Source: Tolypothrix sp. PCC 7910 (GTDB lineage Bacteria > Cyanobacteriota > Cyanobacteriia > Cyanobacteriales > Nostocaceae). Taken from it: a DNA stretch of 64,000 bases. The translations under genes and the position numbers were made by a program. The stretch lies in assembly GCF_011769525.1 (NCBI RefSeq), contig NZ_CP050440.1, positions 3,907,501 through 3,971,500 of the forward strand, in the 5' to 3' direction. Shown piece by piece: positions 1 through 9,558 of the stretch (positions are counted from its first letter, which is position 1; each line of letters starts with the position of its first letter). Under the pieces are notes generated by a model. The model was not told the origin of the DNA, did not search any database, and worked only from the letters and a program-made list of their open reading frames with translations.

Positions 1-2
1 TA

Positions 3-659
3 ACGATGGTGGTGTTTACAGTTGTGTTTGGGCAATTAGCAAAGTTACCTTCCCAAGGTGTGCCTTATCCAATCCTAGTGTTTTCCGCCATGTTGCCTTG
101 GCAGTTCTTCTCTAATGCTCTTTCAGAGTGTAGTAATAGTGTAGTTGGTAATGGCAATTTAATCTCAAAAGTCTATTTTCCACGATTGATAGTACCTGTA
201 AGTGCGATCGCAGTCAGCTTTGTAGACTTTTTGATTTCTGGGATGATTTTGTTGGGATTAATGGCTTGGTATAACTTTGTTCCTACTTGGCGAATTCTCA
301 CACTGCCATTATTTATTTGTATTGCATTTGCTGCTTCAATGGGTGCTGGATTATGGCTGGCTTCTTTAAATGTGAAGTATCGAGACTTCCGTTTTATTGT
401 GCCGTTTATTATGCAGTTTGGCTTGTATATATCGCCAGTAGGATTCAGCAGTAGTATTGTGCCAGAACAGTGGCGGTTTATTTACTGCTTAAATCCGATG
501 GTAGGGGTGATTGATGGTTTCCGTTGGGCAATTTTAGGTGGTGAGGCACAGTTATATATACCTGGTTTTATTTTATCTTTGGGATTAGTTATTTTACTTT
601 TTGTAAGCGGCATTTGGTATTTTCGCAAAACAGAAAAGACATTTGCAGATAATATCTGA
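3..659 (+). CDS. ABC-2 type polysaccharide export permease (Wzm-like), 5' end outside window
   Basis: Inner-membrane permease of an ABC exporter that moves a finished lipid-linked polysaccharide to the periplasm. The visible 217+ residues contain about five or six hydrophobic helices (roughly 20-42, 58-84, 95-118, 128-150, 160-178, 188-206 from the first visible Met). The C-terminus, with an aromatic-FRKTEKTFADNI ending, is characteristic of the Wzm/TagG/RfbA family. The frame is open to the window edge and family members have about 60 more N-terminal residues, so the Met at base 6 is probably internal. The ATPase partner follows 136 bp downstream. What is exported cannot be read from the sequence. 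Confidence 0.88.
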   Translation, partial: TMVVFTVVFGQLAKLPSQGVPYPILVFSAMLPWQFFSNALSECSNSVVGNGNLISKVYFPRLIVPVSAIAVSFVDFLISGMILLGLMAWYNFVPTWRILTLPLFICIAFAASMGAGLWLASLNVKYRDFRFIVPFIMQFGLYISPVGFSSSIVPEQWRFIYCLNPMVGVIDGFRWAILGGEAQLYIPGFILSLGLVILLFVSGIWYFRKTEKTFADNI

Positions 660-795
660 AAACATTGTTGTATGTGTATTTATTGTCAAAATCTATCTAA
701 CTAATTTAGAGTAACAATTCATTAGGAAGTTTTTTAAAACTCCAAAATGTTTTATTCATTTAAGCAAAACACCACTGTGACAAGCTAACAACCTC

Positions 796-2073
796 ATGTC
801 TGAAATTGTTATTAGAGTAGAAAATCTTAGTAAGAAATATATTATTGGACACCAACAGCAGGAACGTTACACTTCATTGCGAGATGTGATTGCTAATGGC
901 GCTAAAGGTTTGCTTAGTTCGTTTCAAAATCAAAAACATAACATTCAAAATCCGCAAGAAGAGTTTTGGGCGCTAAAAGATGTTTCATTTGAGATTAAGC
1001 AGGGCGCTAGAATTGGCATAATTGGACACAATGGTGCTGGTAAATCAACTTTGTTAAAAATTCTCAGTCGGATTACTGAGCCAACAAAAGGACGCATCAA
1101 TATTAAGGGACGGGTTGCTAGTTTATTAGAAGTAGGTACAGGCTTTCATCCAGAATTGACAGGTCGAGAGAATATACTTCTTAATGGTGCAATTCTGGGG
1201 ATGAGTAAAGTTGAGATACAAGATAAGTTTGATGAGATAGTTGCGTTTGCAGATGTAGAGAAATTTCTAGATACCCCAGTCAAGCGATATTCTTCGGGGA
1301 TGTATGTGCGGTTGGCATTTGCGGTAGCGGCGCATTTAGAACCGGAAATTTTGATTATAGATGAAGTACTCGCAGTGGGGGATGCTCAATTTCAAAAGAA
1401 GTGTTTAGGAAAGATGGAAGCAGTTGGTAAAGAAGGGCGAACTGTGTTGTTTGTTAGCCATAATATGACAGCATTAAGAAGTTTATGCGATCGCGCTCTT
1501 CTTCTCAGATCAGGGTGTGTAGTATCTGAAGGTGAAACGAATCGGATTATTTCTGATTATTTGGAAACTCTCAACACATCTATGGTTATGGAAAAGTGCT
1601 GGGATGATCCTAACACTGCTCCCGGTAATGAAAAAGTTCGGTTGAATTATATTGCTATTTTTCCTGACAACGAAGATTTATCTCATGAAATTAATATAAA
1701 AACTCCTTTAAGGATTGACTTCAGATATTGGAATTATCTTGATGGCGCAATTCTAAACTTAAGCTTGCATCTATATAATCTTGAAGGGCTTTGTATTTTT
1801 AATTCAGTTTCTAATCCCGCAGCTACTCCTTCAGGATTAATCAAAAGCATTTGCTATTTGCCTAATAATTTTTTAAATGATGGAAGTTATCAAATAATGA
1901 TAATGATTGTTCAGGATACATCCATTCCTATTTACACGTCTAATGATTTAATAAGTTTTAATGTAAATGATATTGAGAGAGAAGGAAATTGGCATGGTAA
2001 ATGGGCTGGAATAGTTAGACCAAATTTGACATGGACATCAGTTATAATTGAGAATCAAAAAGTGATTGCTTAA
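796..2073 (+). CDS. Polysaccharide ABC exporter ATPase with C-terminal Wzt-like domain
   Basis: ATP-binding subunit partnering the permease upstream. Walker A is GHNGAGKST (77-85), the signature loop is the family's YSSGMY variant (165-170), Walker B is ILIIDE (185-190) and the H-loop His is 222. Residues 250-425 form an extra beta-rich domain as in Wzt proteins, where it recognises the capped end of the O-antigen chain; that function is inferred here by homology. The extension (425 residues against about 250 for a bare ATPase) suggests chain-length or terminus control. The C-terminal half is much more AT-rich than the ATPase half, as is usual for this variable domain. Confidence 0.93.
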   Translation: MSEIVIRVENLSKKYIIGHQQQERYTSLRDVIANGAKGLLSSFQNQKHNIQNPQEEFWALKDVSFEIKQGARIGIIGHNGAGKSTLLKILSRITEPTKGRINIKGRVASLLEVGTGFHPELTGRENILLNGAILGMSKVEIQDKFDEIVAFADVEKFLDTPVKRYSSGMYVRLAFAVAAHLEPEILIIDEVLAVGDAQFQKKCLGKMEAVGKEGRTVLFVSHNMTALRSLCDRALLLRSGCVVSEGETNRIISDYLETLNTSMVMEKCWDDPNTAPGNEKVRLNYIAIFPDNEDLSHEINIKTPLRIDFRYWNYLDGAILNLSLHLYNLEGLCIFNSVSNPAATPSGLIKSICYLPNNFLNDGSYQIMIMIVQDTSIPIYTSNDLISFNVNDIEREGNWHGKWAGIVRPNLTWTSVIIENQKVIA

Positions 2074-2111
2074 AGAATATATTAGTTAATAAAAAGTTGA
2101 GGAAATAAGAA

Positions 2112-3401
2112 TTGGCTTACAAGGTTTTAGTATTTCCTGGTGGTACAGAAATTGGGCAAGAAATTCAAAAGTCACTTTTATATTGTAAAGATATCCATAT
2201 TTACTCTGTAGGAAGTGAAACCTCTAATCATGCACCTTTTGTTTTTAAAAATCACTTTATTATTCCATCAGTTTATGAGAAAGATTGGTTAAATAGTTTA
2301 AATACAATTCTTTTAGAAGAAAAAATAGACTATGTTTTCCCTGCTCACGATGATGTAGTAGTAGCTTTAGCTAAAAATATCAATTCTCTTAAATCTAAAG
2401 TTGTATCTTCTCCACTAGATACTTGCTTGATTACTCGGTCAAAATCTGAAACGTATTGTTTGATGTCAGACATTATTCCTGTACCCAAATTGTATTTAGA
2501 TGTTGAGTCAATTGACAATTATCCTGTATTTATTAAGCCTGATAAAGGGCAAGGTTCTCAAGGTACTCAAGTTATTCATAACAAAAAATATTTATATCAT
2601 TATTTAGGTAATAATCATCACGAAGATTTGATTATAACTGAATATTTGCCTGGAGAAGAATATACAGTAGATTGCTTTTCTGATAGAGACAAAGGGCTAT
2701 TATTTTGTAGTGGTAGGCAAAGAAGTAGGGTTAGAAGTGGTATATCCATGAACAGTAAAACTGTTCATAAACAATCTGGGATATTTGAAAAATATGCTCT
2801 TCTAATATCAGAAAAGTTAAGATTTCATGGTGCATGGTTTTTTCAAATAAAGAAGGATAAAAATGGTGTTTATAAGTTGCTCGAAATAGCACCTCGAATT
2901 GCAGGAACTATGGTTGCTCATAGAGTTAAGGGAATTAATTTTCCTTTATTAAGCCTTTATGAACAAGAAAGAATACCAGTTGAAATACTTATAAATGAAA
3001 TTGATGTAATTATCGATCGAGCTTTGACAAACCGTTATGAACATAACATTCATTATAACAACGTCTATGTGGATTTAGATGATACTTTGATTTTAAATAA
3101 AAAAGTAAATTTAGATTTAATCAAATTCTTATACCAGTGCTTTAATCGAAATATTAAGATAATTTTGATTACAAGACACAAGGGTGATTTGAAAGATACA
3201 CTCAGTAAATATAGAATCTTCAGTTTATTTGATCAAATAATTCATATTGATAGCAAATCAAGTAAAGCTGATTATATCTGTGGCAATAAATCAATTTTAA
3301 TTGACGACAGCTTTAATGAGCGTAAAGATGTCAGCAAGCGCCTAGGTATTTGGACTTTTGATTGTAGTATGTTGGAAATGTTACTGGACGAAAGGAATTA
3401 G
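2112..3401 (+). CDS. ATP-grasp / HAD hydrolase fusion protein
   Basis: Two-domain protein of 429 residues. Residues about 1-300 are an ATP-grasp ligase: a pre-ATP-grasp fold, PVFIKPDKGQGSQG (138-151) at the nucleotide site, ITEYLPGEEYTVD (175-187), and a metal-site EIAPRIAG (258-265). Residues 315-429 are a HAD phosphatase-like domain with motif I DLDDT (321-325), Thr354 for motif II and IDDS (397-400) for motif IV. Start is TTG at 2112, since an in-frame TAA lies just upstream and a GAGGA Shine-Dalgarno is about 8 bp before it. It probably joins or modifies a carboxylated substituent on the exported sugar; the substrate is unknown. Confidence 0.85.
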   Translation: MAYKVLVFPGGTEIGQEIQKSLLYCKDIHIYSVGSETSNHAPFVFKNHFIIPSVYEKDWLNSLNTILLEEKIDYVFPAHDDVVVALAKNINSLKSKVVSSPLDTCLITRSKSETYCLMSDIIPVPKLYLDVESIDNYPVFIKPDKGQGSQGTQVIHNKKYLYHYLGNNHHEDLIITEYLPGEEYTVDCFSDRDKGLLFCSGRQRSRVRSGISMNSKTVHKQSGIFEKYALLISEKLRFHGAWFFQIKKDKNGVYKLLEIAPRIAGTMVAHRVKGINFPLLSLYEQERIPVEILINEIDVIIDRALTNRYEHNIHYNNVYVDLDDTLILNKKVNLDLIKFLYQCFNRNIKIILITRHKGDLKDTLSKYRIFSLFDQIIHIDSKSSKADYICGNKSILIDDSFNERKDVSKRLGIWTFDCSMLEMLLDERN

Positions 3402-3407
3402 CTGTTA

Positions 3408-3959
3408 ATGTCAAACGTTAGTATTAGCCAAATAGATACAGAAAATTTGAAATTAATTCGTCACAATGTTGTCGAATTTATGAAATATATTTCAGCAAAT
3501 TATGCCAAGCATTCAGGAAGATTACTAGACATTGCTCCTCAAGCTCATGAAGGTGCACAACCTTTTTTTGAAGATTCGATTCTTATAGATACTTTTGACA
3601 TAAATCCTCAATCTGGATGTACTTATATTGGTGATATTTGTAAATTTAATTCTTCTATACCTAATGAAACTTACGATTACATAGTATGCACAGAGGTTTT
3701 AGAACATACTCTACAGCCTTTTAATGCTGTAAATGAGATGTGGCGCATCTTAAAGGCCGGAGGTTTGCTTTTCGTCAGTACTCCATTCAATTTTAGAATT
3801 CATGGCCCATTACCAGACTGTTGGCGATTTACTGAACATGGTCTGAGAGCTTTATTAAATCGATTTTTGATAGTGGAGCTGAATAAGATAGAAACATTAG
3901 ATCGCGCACTTATGCCAATCCAATATACAGTTATTGCACAGAAAATTAAAGATACCTAA
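3408..3959 (+). CDS. Class I SAM-dependent methyltransferase
   Basis: A 183-residue Methyltransf_11-like protein. The SAM motif I region is degenerate (LLDIAPQ, 39-45). The later motifs are clear: TEVLEH at 95-100, the WRILKAGG strand/turn at 112-119 and VSTPF at 123-127, then DCWRFTEHGLRALL (137-150), which is common in sugar/lipopolysaccharide methyltransferases. It starts 6 bp after the ATP-grasp/HAD gene and is probably co-transcribed. The likely role is O- or N-methylation of a sugar or chain terminus; methyl capping of ABC-exported O-antigens is established in other bacteria, but its use here is inference. Confidence 0.8.
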   Translation: MSNVSISQIDTENLKLIRHNVVEFMKYISANYAKHSGRLLDIAPQAHEGAQPFFEDSILIDTFDINPQSGCTYIGDICKFNSSIPNETYDYIVCTEVLEHTLQPFNAVNEMWRILKAGGLLFVSTPFNFRIHGPLPDCWRFTEHGLRALLNRFLIVELNKIETLDRALMPIQYTVIAQKIKDT

Positions 3960-4006
3960 ATCGAATGTTTCAAACAAGCCTATATCTCTATCACTTATAT
4001 TTGAAC

Positions 4007-4062
4007 ATTAGCCTTTTTATGAATAACTAATAATGATATTAGTTATTCATAAAAAGGCTAAT
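4007..4062. terminator. Perfect 26-bp inverted repeat with 4-base loop
   Basis: Two arms of 26 bases (4007-4032 and 4037-4062) are exact reverse complements around the loop ATGA. Each arm contains a run of five T or A, so a transcript from either strand would fold into a very stable hairpin. It lies between the methyltransferase gene and the TylF-like pseudogene. It could act as a bidirectional terminator or be a small palindromic mobile repeat; no classical U-tract follows the stem. Confidence 0.7.
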
Positions 4063-4090
4063 TATAATACATACTTAGACACCAATAAAA

Positions 4091-4767
4091 ATGATTAGAA
4101 TAAAAAGACCATCCATACTTCCAGCATTAAATAGTGACTTGCTTAAAAGAGCAAATCTCTTCAAATTTATACGGGAATTTATAGAAGCATCTAATATGCC
4201 TGATGGCTATTATATGGAGTTTGGCGTACTGAATGGTGAGGCTATGATCGATGCTTATCGCCAATTCCGAGGTGTTGTGTCATATTACTTAGGATTTGAT
4301 TCATTTGAGGGACTTCCAGACCTTACAGAATCAGATCAAGAAGCTCCAGAATAGAGCCCACATTTTTATAAAGGCAACTTTAAATCGATGCCTATAAACT
4401 ACGTTAAAAATAACATCATTAGTTGCTCAAGAATGCAAGAGGAAGAATTAACTTTATTTGAAGGTTTTTTTTACGAAGTCCTTCCGAAAATTGAAAAAGC
4501 TAAAGTGCGTGAAAAGGAATTCCACAAGTTATTTATATTGATTGCGATCTCTACTCTTCCACAATGTATGTATTAAAGTTTATTGATGATTTAGTTGTAA
4601 CTGGAACTTGGATTTTATTTGATGACTATTGGTGCTATCGAGGATCTCCTCTTCATGGTCAACAAAAAGCAATCCAAGAATGGTTAAACGGTCATGAGCG
4701 AATTGGTCTTTCTGGGTACTCTAATTTCAAGGGTTTTGGTAGAGCCTTTATTGTGTATGAAAAGTAG
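4091..4767 (+). pseudogene. TylF/MycF-type O-methyltransferase, disrupted by a stop and a frameshift
   Basis: Reading across two lesions gives one protein of about 225 residues. The first part (4091-4351) has the family's YMEFGVLNGEAM SAM motif and YYLGFDSFEGLPD. An in-frame TAG at 4352-4354 sits where Trp (TGG) would continue into SPHFYKGNF. A second lesion is in the AAAA run at 4512-4515: restoring one A joins KVREK to GIPQVIYIDCDLYSST, the family's metal-binding acidic motif, and then to FDDYWCYRG and the C-terminus FIVYEK ending at 4767. Two independent lesions argue for true decay, although either could be a sequence error. Confidence 0.85.
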
Positions 4768-4907
4768 ACACTTCTATTAAATTAATAATTAACAGATAGC
4801 TAGTTATTGACTCTCCATGTCTTTTGTATAGCTTTCGTATTATACATATATTCATGTATTTATGTTAGGCAAAGCAATTAGATATATAAAATTAAAGTCA
4901 TTTATAT

Positions 4908-6143
4908 ATGAATAGTTCAAATAAAAATCTACAGGAATTAAGTATTTTTGGCGGACAGCCTCTTTTTCAAGAAAAGCTGTATGTTGGTCGTCCGAATATT
5001 GGCGATCGCACACGTCTCCTCGAACGCATTAACGATATGCTAGACAGACGTTGGTTCTCTAATAGCGGGCCTTTTGTACAAGAGTTAGAACAATGTATTG
5101 CAGACTTATTAGGAGTGAAGCATTGCATTGCCATGTGTAATGGAACAGTAGCTCTCGAAATAGCGATCAGAGCAGCTGAACTCAAAGGAGAGGTAATTGT
5201 TCCCTCTTTTACCTTTGTTGCTACGGCTCATGCACTGCAATGGCAAGAAATTACACCTGTGTTTTGTGACATTGATCCTCAGACACACACAATTAATCCT
5301 TGGCGAGTAGAAGCTATGATTACACCTCGCACCACAGGCATTATTGGGGTGCATCTGTGGGGACAACCGTGTAATGTAGAAGCTCTGGAAGAAATTGCAC
5401 AGAAACATAATCTCAAATTAATGTTTGATGCATCCCACGCATTTAGCTGTTCTTATAAGGGAAACATGATAGGCAATTTTGGCGATGCAGAAATTTTTAG
5501 TTTTCATGCAACTAAGTTTTTTAATACCTTTGAAGGTGGTGCGGTAGTTACCAATAATGATGAGCTAGCAAATAAAATTCGCTTGATGAAAAACTTTGGT
5601 TTTTCTGGATATGACAATGTTACTTACATTGGTATTAACGGCAAAATGAATGAAGTTTCGGCAGCGATGGGCTTGACTTCTCTAGAAAGTATTGAAGAGT
5701 TTACCAAAATTAATTACAGTAATTACAAGCATTATCAGGCAGAAATATCTGATATCCCAGGAATTACGCTGTTCCCCTTCAACGAATCGGAGTCCTGCAA
5801 TTACCAATACATTGTTCTAGAAATTAACGAAGAAGAAACGAGAATTAGCCGCAACCAGCTGATCAAAATTCTTCATGCCGAAAATGTAATTGCCCGTCGC
5901 TACTTCTATCCAGGCTGTCACCGTATGGAACCTTATCGCTCTTACTTCCCACACGCTGGATTACTTTTACCTGAAACAGAAAAGTTGGCAGAGCGCGTTC
6001 TCATTCTTCCAACTGGAACTGCAATTGAAGAATTAGACATTATTAAGATATGCCAGATATTAAAATTTGCAATTACTCATAGTGAGGAGATCCAAAACCG
6101 ACTTTCTCTGAATGTTTTAAAAACAGTATTAGTTAATTCATAG
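4908..6143 (+). CDS. DegT/DnrJ/EryC1-family sugar aminotransferase
   Basis: PLP-dependent aminotransferase (411 residues) acting on a keto nucleotide-sugar to give an amino sugar. Visible marks are SNSGP (51-55), the CNGT PLP-phosphate loop (77-80), FDASHAF with PLP-contacting Asp174, and SFHATKFFNTFEGG with the Schiff-base Lys203. The HATKFFNTFEGG version of the lysine motif is typical of VioA/DesI-like 4-aminotransferases acting on dTDP-4-keto-6-deoxyglucose; that substrate is inferred. No dTDP-glucose synthesis genes are in this window, so the precursor must come from elsewhere. Confidence 0.9.
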   Translation: MNSSNKNLQELSIFGGQPLFQEKLYVGRPNIGDRTRLLERINDMLDRRWFSNSGPFVQELEQCIADLLGVKHCIAMCNGTVALEIAIRAAELKGEVIVPSFTFVATAHALQWQEITPVFCDIDPQTHTINPWRVEAMITPRTTGIIGVHLWGQPCNVEALEEIAQKHNLKLMFDASHAFSCSYKGNMIGNFGDAEIFSFHATKFFNTFEGGAVVTNNDELANKIRLMKNFGFSGYDNVTYIGINGKMNEVSAAMGLTSLESIEEFTKINYSNYKHYQAEISDIPGITLFPFNESESCNYQYIVLEINEEETRISRNQLIKILHAENVIARRYFYPGCHRMEPYRSYFPHAGLLLPETEKLAERVLILPTGTAIEELDIIKICQILKFAITHSEEIQNRLSLNVLKTVLVNS

Positions 6144-6296
6144 TACTTTGTACTACCTATTTCGCAAAATAATGCTTGGGTTTGGAGAGAATTCTAAATT
6201 ATATTTCTGTTGATTTAAATATCATTGAAGAATAAATTTAGCCAGTATAAAAAGTATATTATTAACATCTAAATACCCTAAACTCTATAAAATTGC

Positions 6297-7289
6297 ATGA
6301 AATTAAGTGTATTAATGATTACTTATAATCATGAAAATTTTATTGCTCAGGCAATAGAAAGTGTATTAATGCAGCAAACAAATTTTGAATTTGAAATTGT
6401 AATTGGAGAAGATTATTCATCTGACAATACAAGAAATATTGTACAAGAGTTTGCAACGAAATTTCCTCATAAAATTAAACTCATTTTACAACCATATAAT
6501 CTAGGGTTGTACGGTAAAAATAACCTTGTTAAAACTTTAAAAGCTTGTAAAGGGCAGTATATTGCTATTTTGGAAGGAGATGATTACTGGTCTGATCCCT
6601 ATAAACTGCAAAAGCAGGTTGATTTCCTAGAAAATAATCCAAATTTTTCAATGTGCTTTCACAATGTTAAAAATATTTTTGAATCTAAATCTAAAGAATC
6701 TAGTGTATCGTTTCCCCACAATCAGAAAAAGATATTACTTATTGAAGATTTACTAGATAGAAACTATATCCCAACCGGATCTGTAGTATATAGAAGTGGC
6801 TTGTTTCATGAATTTCCAGATTGGTTTTATGATATTAAAATGTCAGATTGGCCTATCTGGATTTTTTGTGCTTTACATGGAAACATTTGGTATATAGATG
6901 AAGTAATGGGAGCTTATAGAATTCATTCTGCTGGAGTCTGGAATAGTACAGCAGAATATCAGAGGCAAGAAGAAACAATTAAAATGCTTAATTATGTGAA
7001 CGCTTATCTTAATTTTAAATATAAAAATAAGATAAATGAATCTAAAGCAAATATTTATCTTGACTTGATTTTTATATATTTCTCTCAAAGGGATATAAAG
7101 AAATCTATTAATAGTTTATTTATGTTTTGCATTTTATTACCACCTCATGCTCACATATACCTTAAAAAAGTTTTAATTTCAGCAAAAATTATTATTATCA
7201 TGACAATTAAATTGTATTTTCCCTTTCTATATAACTTATTTAAATTTATTAAGGGCAATAGTAAACCTAAACAAGATTCAGGTTATTAA
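6297..7289 (+). CDS. Family 2 glycosyltransferase
   Basis: GT-A fold inverting glycosyltransferase of 330 residues. The N-terminus MKLSVLMITYNHENFI is the first Rossmann strand, EIVIGEDYSSDNT (33-45) is the nucleotide-binding acidic motif, and EGDDYWSD (93-100) holds the metal-binding acidic residues. The EGDDYW variant is common in capsule/EPS glycosyltransferases. The C-terminal 90 residues are Lys/Ile-rich with a hydrophobic stretch near 285-315 that may bind the membrane. Very AT-rich compared with the aminotransferase gene before it. Confidence 0.88.
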   Translation: MKLSVLMITYNHENFIAQAIESVLMQQTNFEFEIVIGEDYSSDNTRNIVQEFATKFPHKIKLILQPYNLGLYGKNNLVKTLKACKGQYIAILEGDDYWSDPYKLQKQVDFLENNPNFSMCFHNVKNIFESKSKESSVSFPHNQKKILLIEDLLDRNYIPTGSVVYRSGLFHEFPDWFYDIKMSDWPIWIFCALHGNIWYIDEVMGAYRIHSAGVWNSTAEYQRQEETIKMLNYVNAYLNFKYKNKINESKANIYLDLIFIYFSQRDIKKSINSLFMFCILLPPHAHIYLKKVLISAKIIIIMTIKLYFPFLYNLFKFIKGNSKPKQDSGY

Positions 7290-7460
7290 TATTTATTGAA
7301 TAATAAGATAAATATTAAATTTTTAAGTTTTTACAGGAATATTTGATTAATGGAAATACTTATTAAAAAGCAAAATAAGAATTTTATCCTGTAGATTATA
7401 AAATATCAAAAGCTAAGTATTTATACAAAATATACAAACAAAATAAATTAAGATTATCAT

Positions 7461-8354
7461 ATGCGATTTCCATACTATATTTTTAACCTAAAGAATTCAG
7501 CTAATTTGAGAGAGCGTATCAGTTATTATCGCCAATATCGGTTGTCTATTCGTGATACACCAATGATACCAGTTAAACCAATAGCAAACTTTAACTATGT
7601 GACATTAACTTGTCGCAAAGACTTGAAGATGACTCAGCTAAGTCTTGAAACACTAGTTAGGCATAGCAGTGCTTTACCAGAGCTTGTTGTAGCTTACGAC
7701 GAGTCGTTGACTGAAAATGAGGTGCAAGAAGCCTTCAAATTCTGGAGCAGACCATTTCTCTGTTTAGATCGTCTCAGCACTGCAAAATTTCATCACGACC
7801 AGGGGCAGCAATTACTAGCAAATTTTTGTGACAAGCATATTTTTGGTTTTAAACTTTCTGTGTGTCTGAGAGTTGCCCAACAAAATCGAGTTCTTTATGC
7901 TGACAGTGATGTTTTATGGTTTCGCGACTCAGTAGAGCTAATGAAACGTTACTCAGAAAAGGCAATTTATGCAGCTGAGGATTATAATGATTCATACAAT
8001 AAAAAACTTCTACTCAAACTGGATGAACAATTACAAAAATATTTAGCACAGACACCATTTATCAATGCTGGATTTGCTATATTCAACCGCTTCATACCAG
8101 AAATAGATGAGTACAAAGAATTTCTATCATATATATTAGCTGAACAGCCAATTCACCACTTCAGTGAGCAAACATTAGTGGCAATACTCACCAAAACAAT
8201 TGGCGATACAATTAAGGAACAAGACGTATATGTAAAAGAACATTATCTAACTTCTTGGAAAGCATCTTTCTGTCAAAAACCTTGGATAGCACGTCATTAT
8301 ATTAGCCCCGTACGGCATCAATTATGGATCGATGCTATTACTGCGGTAAATTGA
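7461..8354 (+). CDS. Putative GT-A glycosyltransferase with DSD motif
   Basis: Protein of 297 residues with no single clear family. The central segment VLYADSDVLWF (144-154) places a DxD motif (Asp148, Asp150) after a hydrophobic strand, as in GT8/GT77-like nucleotide-diphospho-sugar transferases. The FINAGFAIFN segment near 205 matches the acceptor-side INAG(V/F) motif of the same fold. Its place among glycosyltransferase genes supports the call. Donor and acceptor are unknown. Confidence 0.65.
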   Translation: MRFPYYIFNLKNSANLRERISYYRQYRLSIRDTPMIPVKPIANFNYVTLTCRKDLKMTQLSLETLVRHSSALPELVVAYDESLTENEVQEAFKFWSRPFLCLDRLSTAKFHHDQGQQLLANFCDKHIFGFKLSVCLRVAQQNRVLYADSDVLWFRDSVELMKRYSEKAIYAAEDYNDSYNKKLLLKLDEQLQKYLAQTPFINAGFAIFNRFIPEIDEYKEFLSYILAEQPIHHFSEQTLVAILTKTIGDTIKEQDVYVKEHYLTSWKASFCQKPWIARHYISPVRHQLWIDAITAVN

Positions 8355-8456
8355 TAGTTGATATATACATGATTAAATCAATATTTTTTGCTTACCTAAT
8401 TCTTTTTATATTTAAAAATTAGAAATTATCTCATAACTAAATTAGGATTTCTATAG

Positions 8457-9527
8457 ATGAAAAAATTACTTGTAACAGGTTCCTCAGGGCTGATTGGCTC
8501 TGAGGTTTGTATTTATTTTGCTAATCAAGGCTGGCGTATTCACGGGGTTGATAACAATCAAAGGGCTGTTTTCTTTGGTTCTCAAGGGGATACTCGCTGG
8601 AATCAGCAGCGATTGCAATCCACAATAAAAGGCTTTGCCCATCACGAACTAGATATCCGCGATCGCCAATCTGTATTAGATTTAATAGAGAGTCTCCAAC
8701 CAGATGCGATCGTTCATACAGCAGCCCAACCCAGTCACGATCGCGCCGCAGCTATTCCTTTCGATGATTTTGATACCAATGCAGTTGGTACACTGAATCT
8801 GCTAGAAGCGGCGCGACAATTTTGCCCAGAATCGCCATTTGTACATATGTCCACAAATAAAGTATATGGCGATCGCCCGAACACTATTAAAGTTAAGGAA
8901 CTAGATACTCGCTGGGATTATGACGATCCTATATATGAATACGGTATTCCAGAAACCTTTAGTATTGATCAATCAAAACATTCCTTGTTTGGCGCGTCTA
9001 AAGTCGCAGCAGATGTGATTGTGCAGGAGTATGGACGCTATTTTAATATACCTACATGTTGTTTACGTGGAGGATGTTTAACAGGCCCTAACCATTCAGG
9101 AGTAGAACTACACGGCTTTTTAAGTTATCTAGTTAAATGTAATTTAGAAGGACGAGAGTATAAGATTTTTGGCTATAAAGGCAAGCAGGTTAGAGATAAT
9201 ATTCATTCTCTAGATGTCGCTCGATTTATTGAAGCATTTATTGCTGCCCCACGCGTGGCTGAGGTATATAACCTTGGTGGTAGTAAAGCTAATAGCTGCT
9301 CAATTTTAGAAGCGTTTCATCTGGCACAAAAGTATAGCGGTAAAGAGATGAGATATGTCTATTTACCAGAAAACCGTATAGGAGACCATATTTGCTATTA
9401 CTCAGATTTAAGTAAAATGCGGGAACACTATCCCACTTGGGATATTACTGTCTCTCTCGAAGAAACAATTAGGCAGATAGTAATTTCTTGGCAAGAACGT
9501 CTAGTACCACAGTATGTCACTCAATAG
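8457..9527 (+). CDS. Extended SDR epimerase-like protein, CDP-paratose 2-epimerase-like, catalytic Tyr replaced
   Basis: NAD-binding SDR of 356 residues. The glycine motif GSSGLIG (8-14), the acidic VDNN (31-34) for the NAD ribose and GDTRWN (44-49) resemble CDP-paratose/tyvelose epimerases. MSTNKVYG (131-138) supplies the usual Ser/Thr. The expected YxxxK reads F-G-A-S-K (Phe178, Lys182), so the general-base Tyr is missing although Lys is kept. A close relative at 28947 carries the same substitution. The gene is followed 31 bp later by a second, Tyr-containing SDR, suggesting the two act together. Confidence 0.85.
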   Translation: MKKLLVTGSSGLIGSEVCIYFANQGWRIHGVDNNQRAVFFGSQGDTRWNQQRLQSTIKGFAHHELDIRDRQSVLDLIESLQPDAIVHTAAQPSHDRAAAIPFDDFDTNAVGTLNLLEAARQFCPESPFVHMSTNKVYGDRPNTIKVKELDTRWDYDDPIYEYGIPETFSIDQSKHSLFGASKVAADVIVQEYGRYFNIPTCCLRGGCLTGPNHSGVELHGFLSYLVKCNLEGREYKIFGYKGKQVRDNIHSLDVARFIEAFIAAPRVAEVYNLGGSKANSCSILEAFHLAQKYSGKEMRYVYLPENRIGDHICYYSDLSKMREHYPTWDITVSLEETIRQIVISWQERLVPQYVTQ

Positions 9528-9558
9528 CTGGAGTTGTTATTGTTTTTTATAGCAAATC

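Noticed and set aside
4967-5408. - strand frames inside the DegT aminotransferase gene
   Set aside because: Shadow frames with unlikely composition; the + strand gene has full family motifs.
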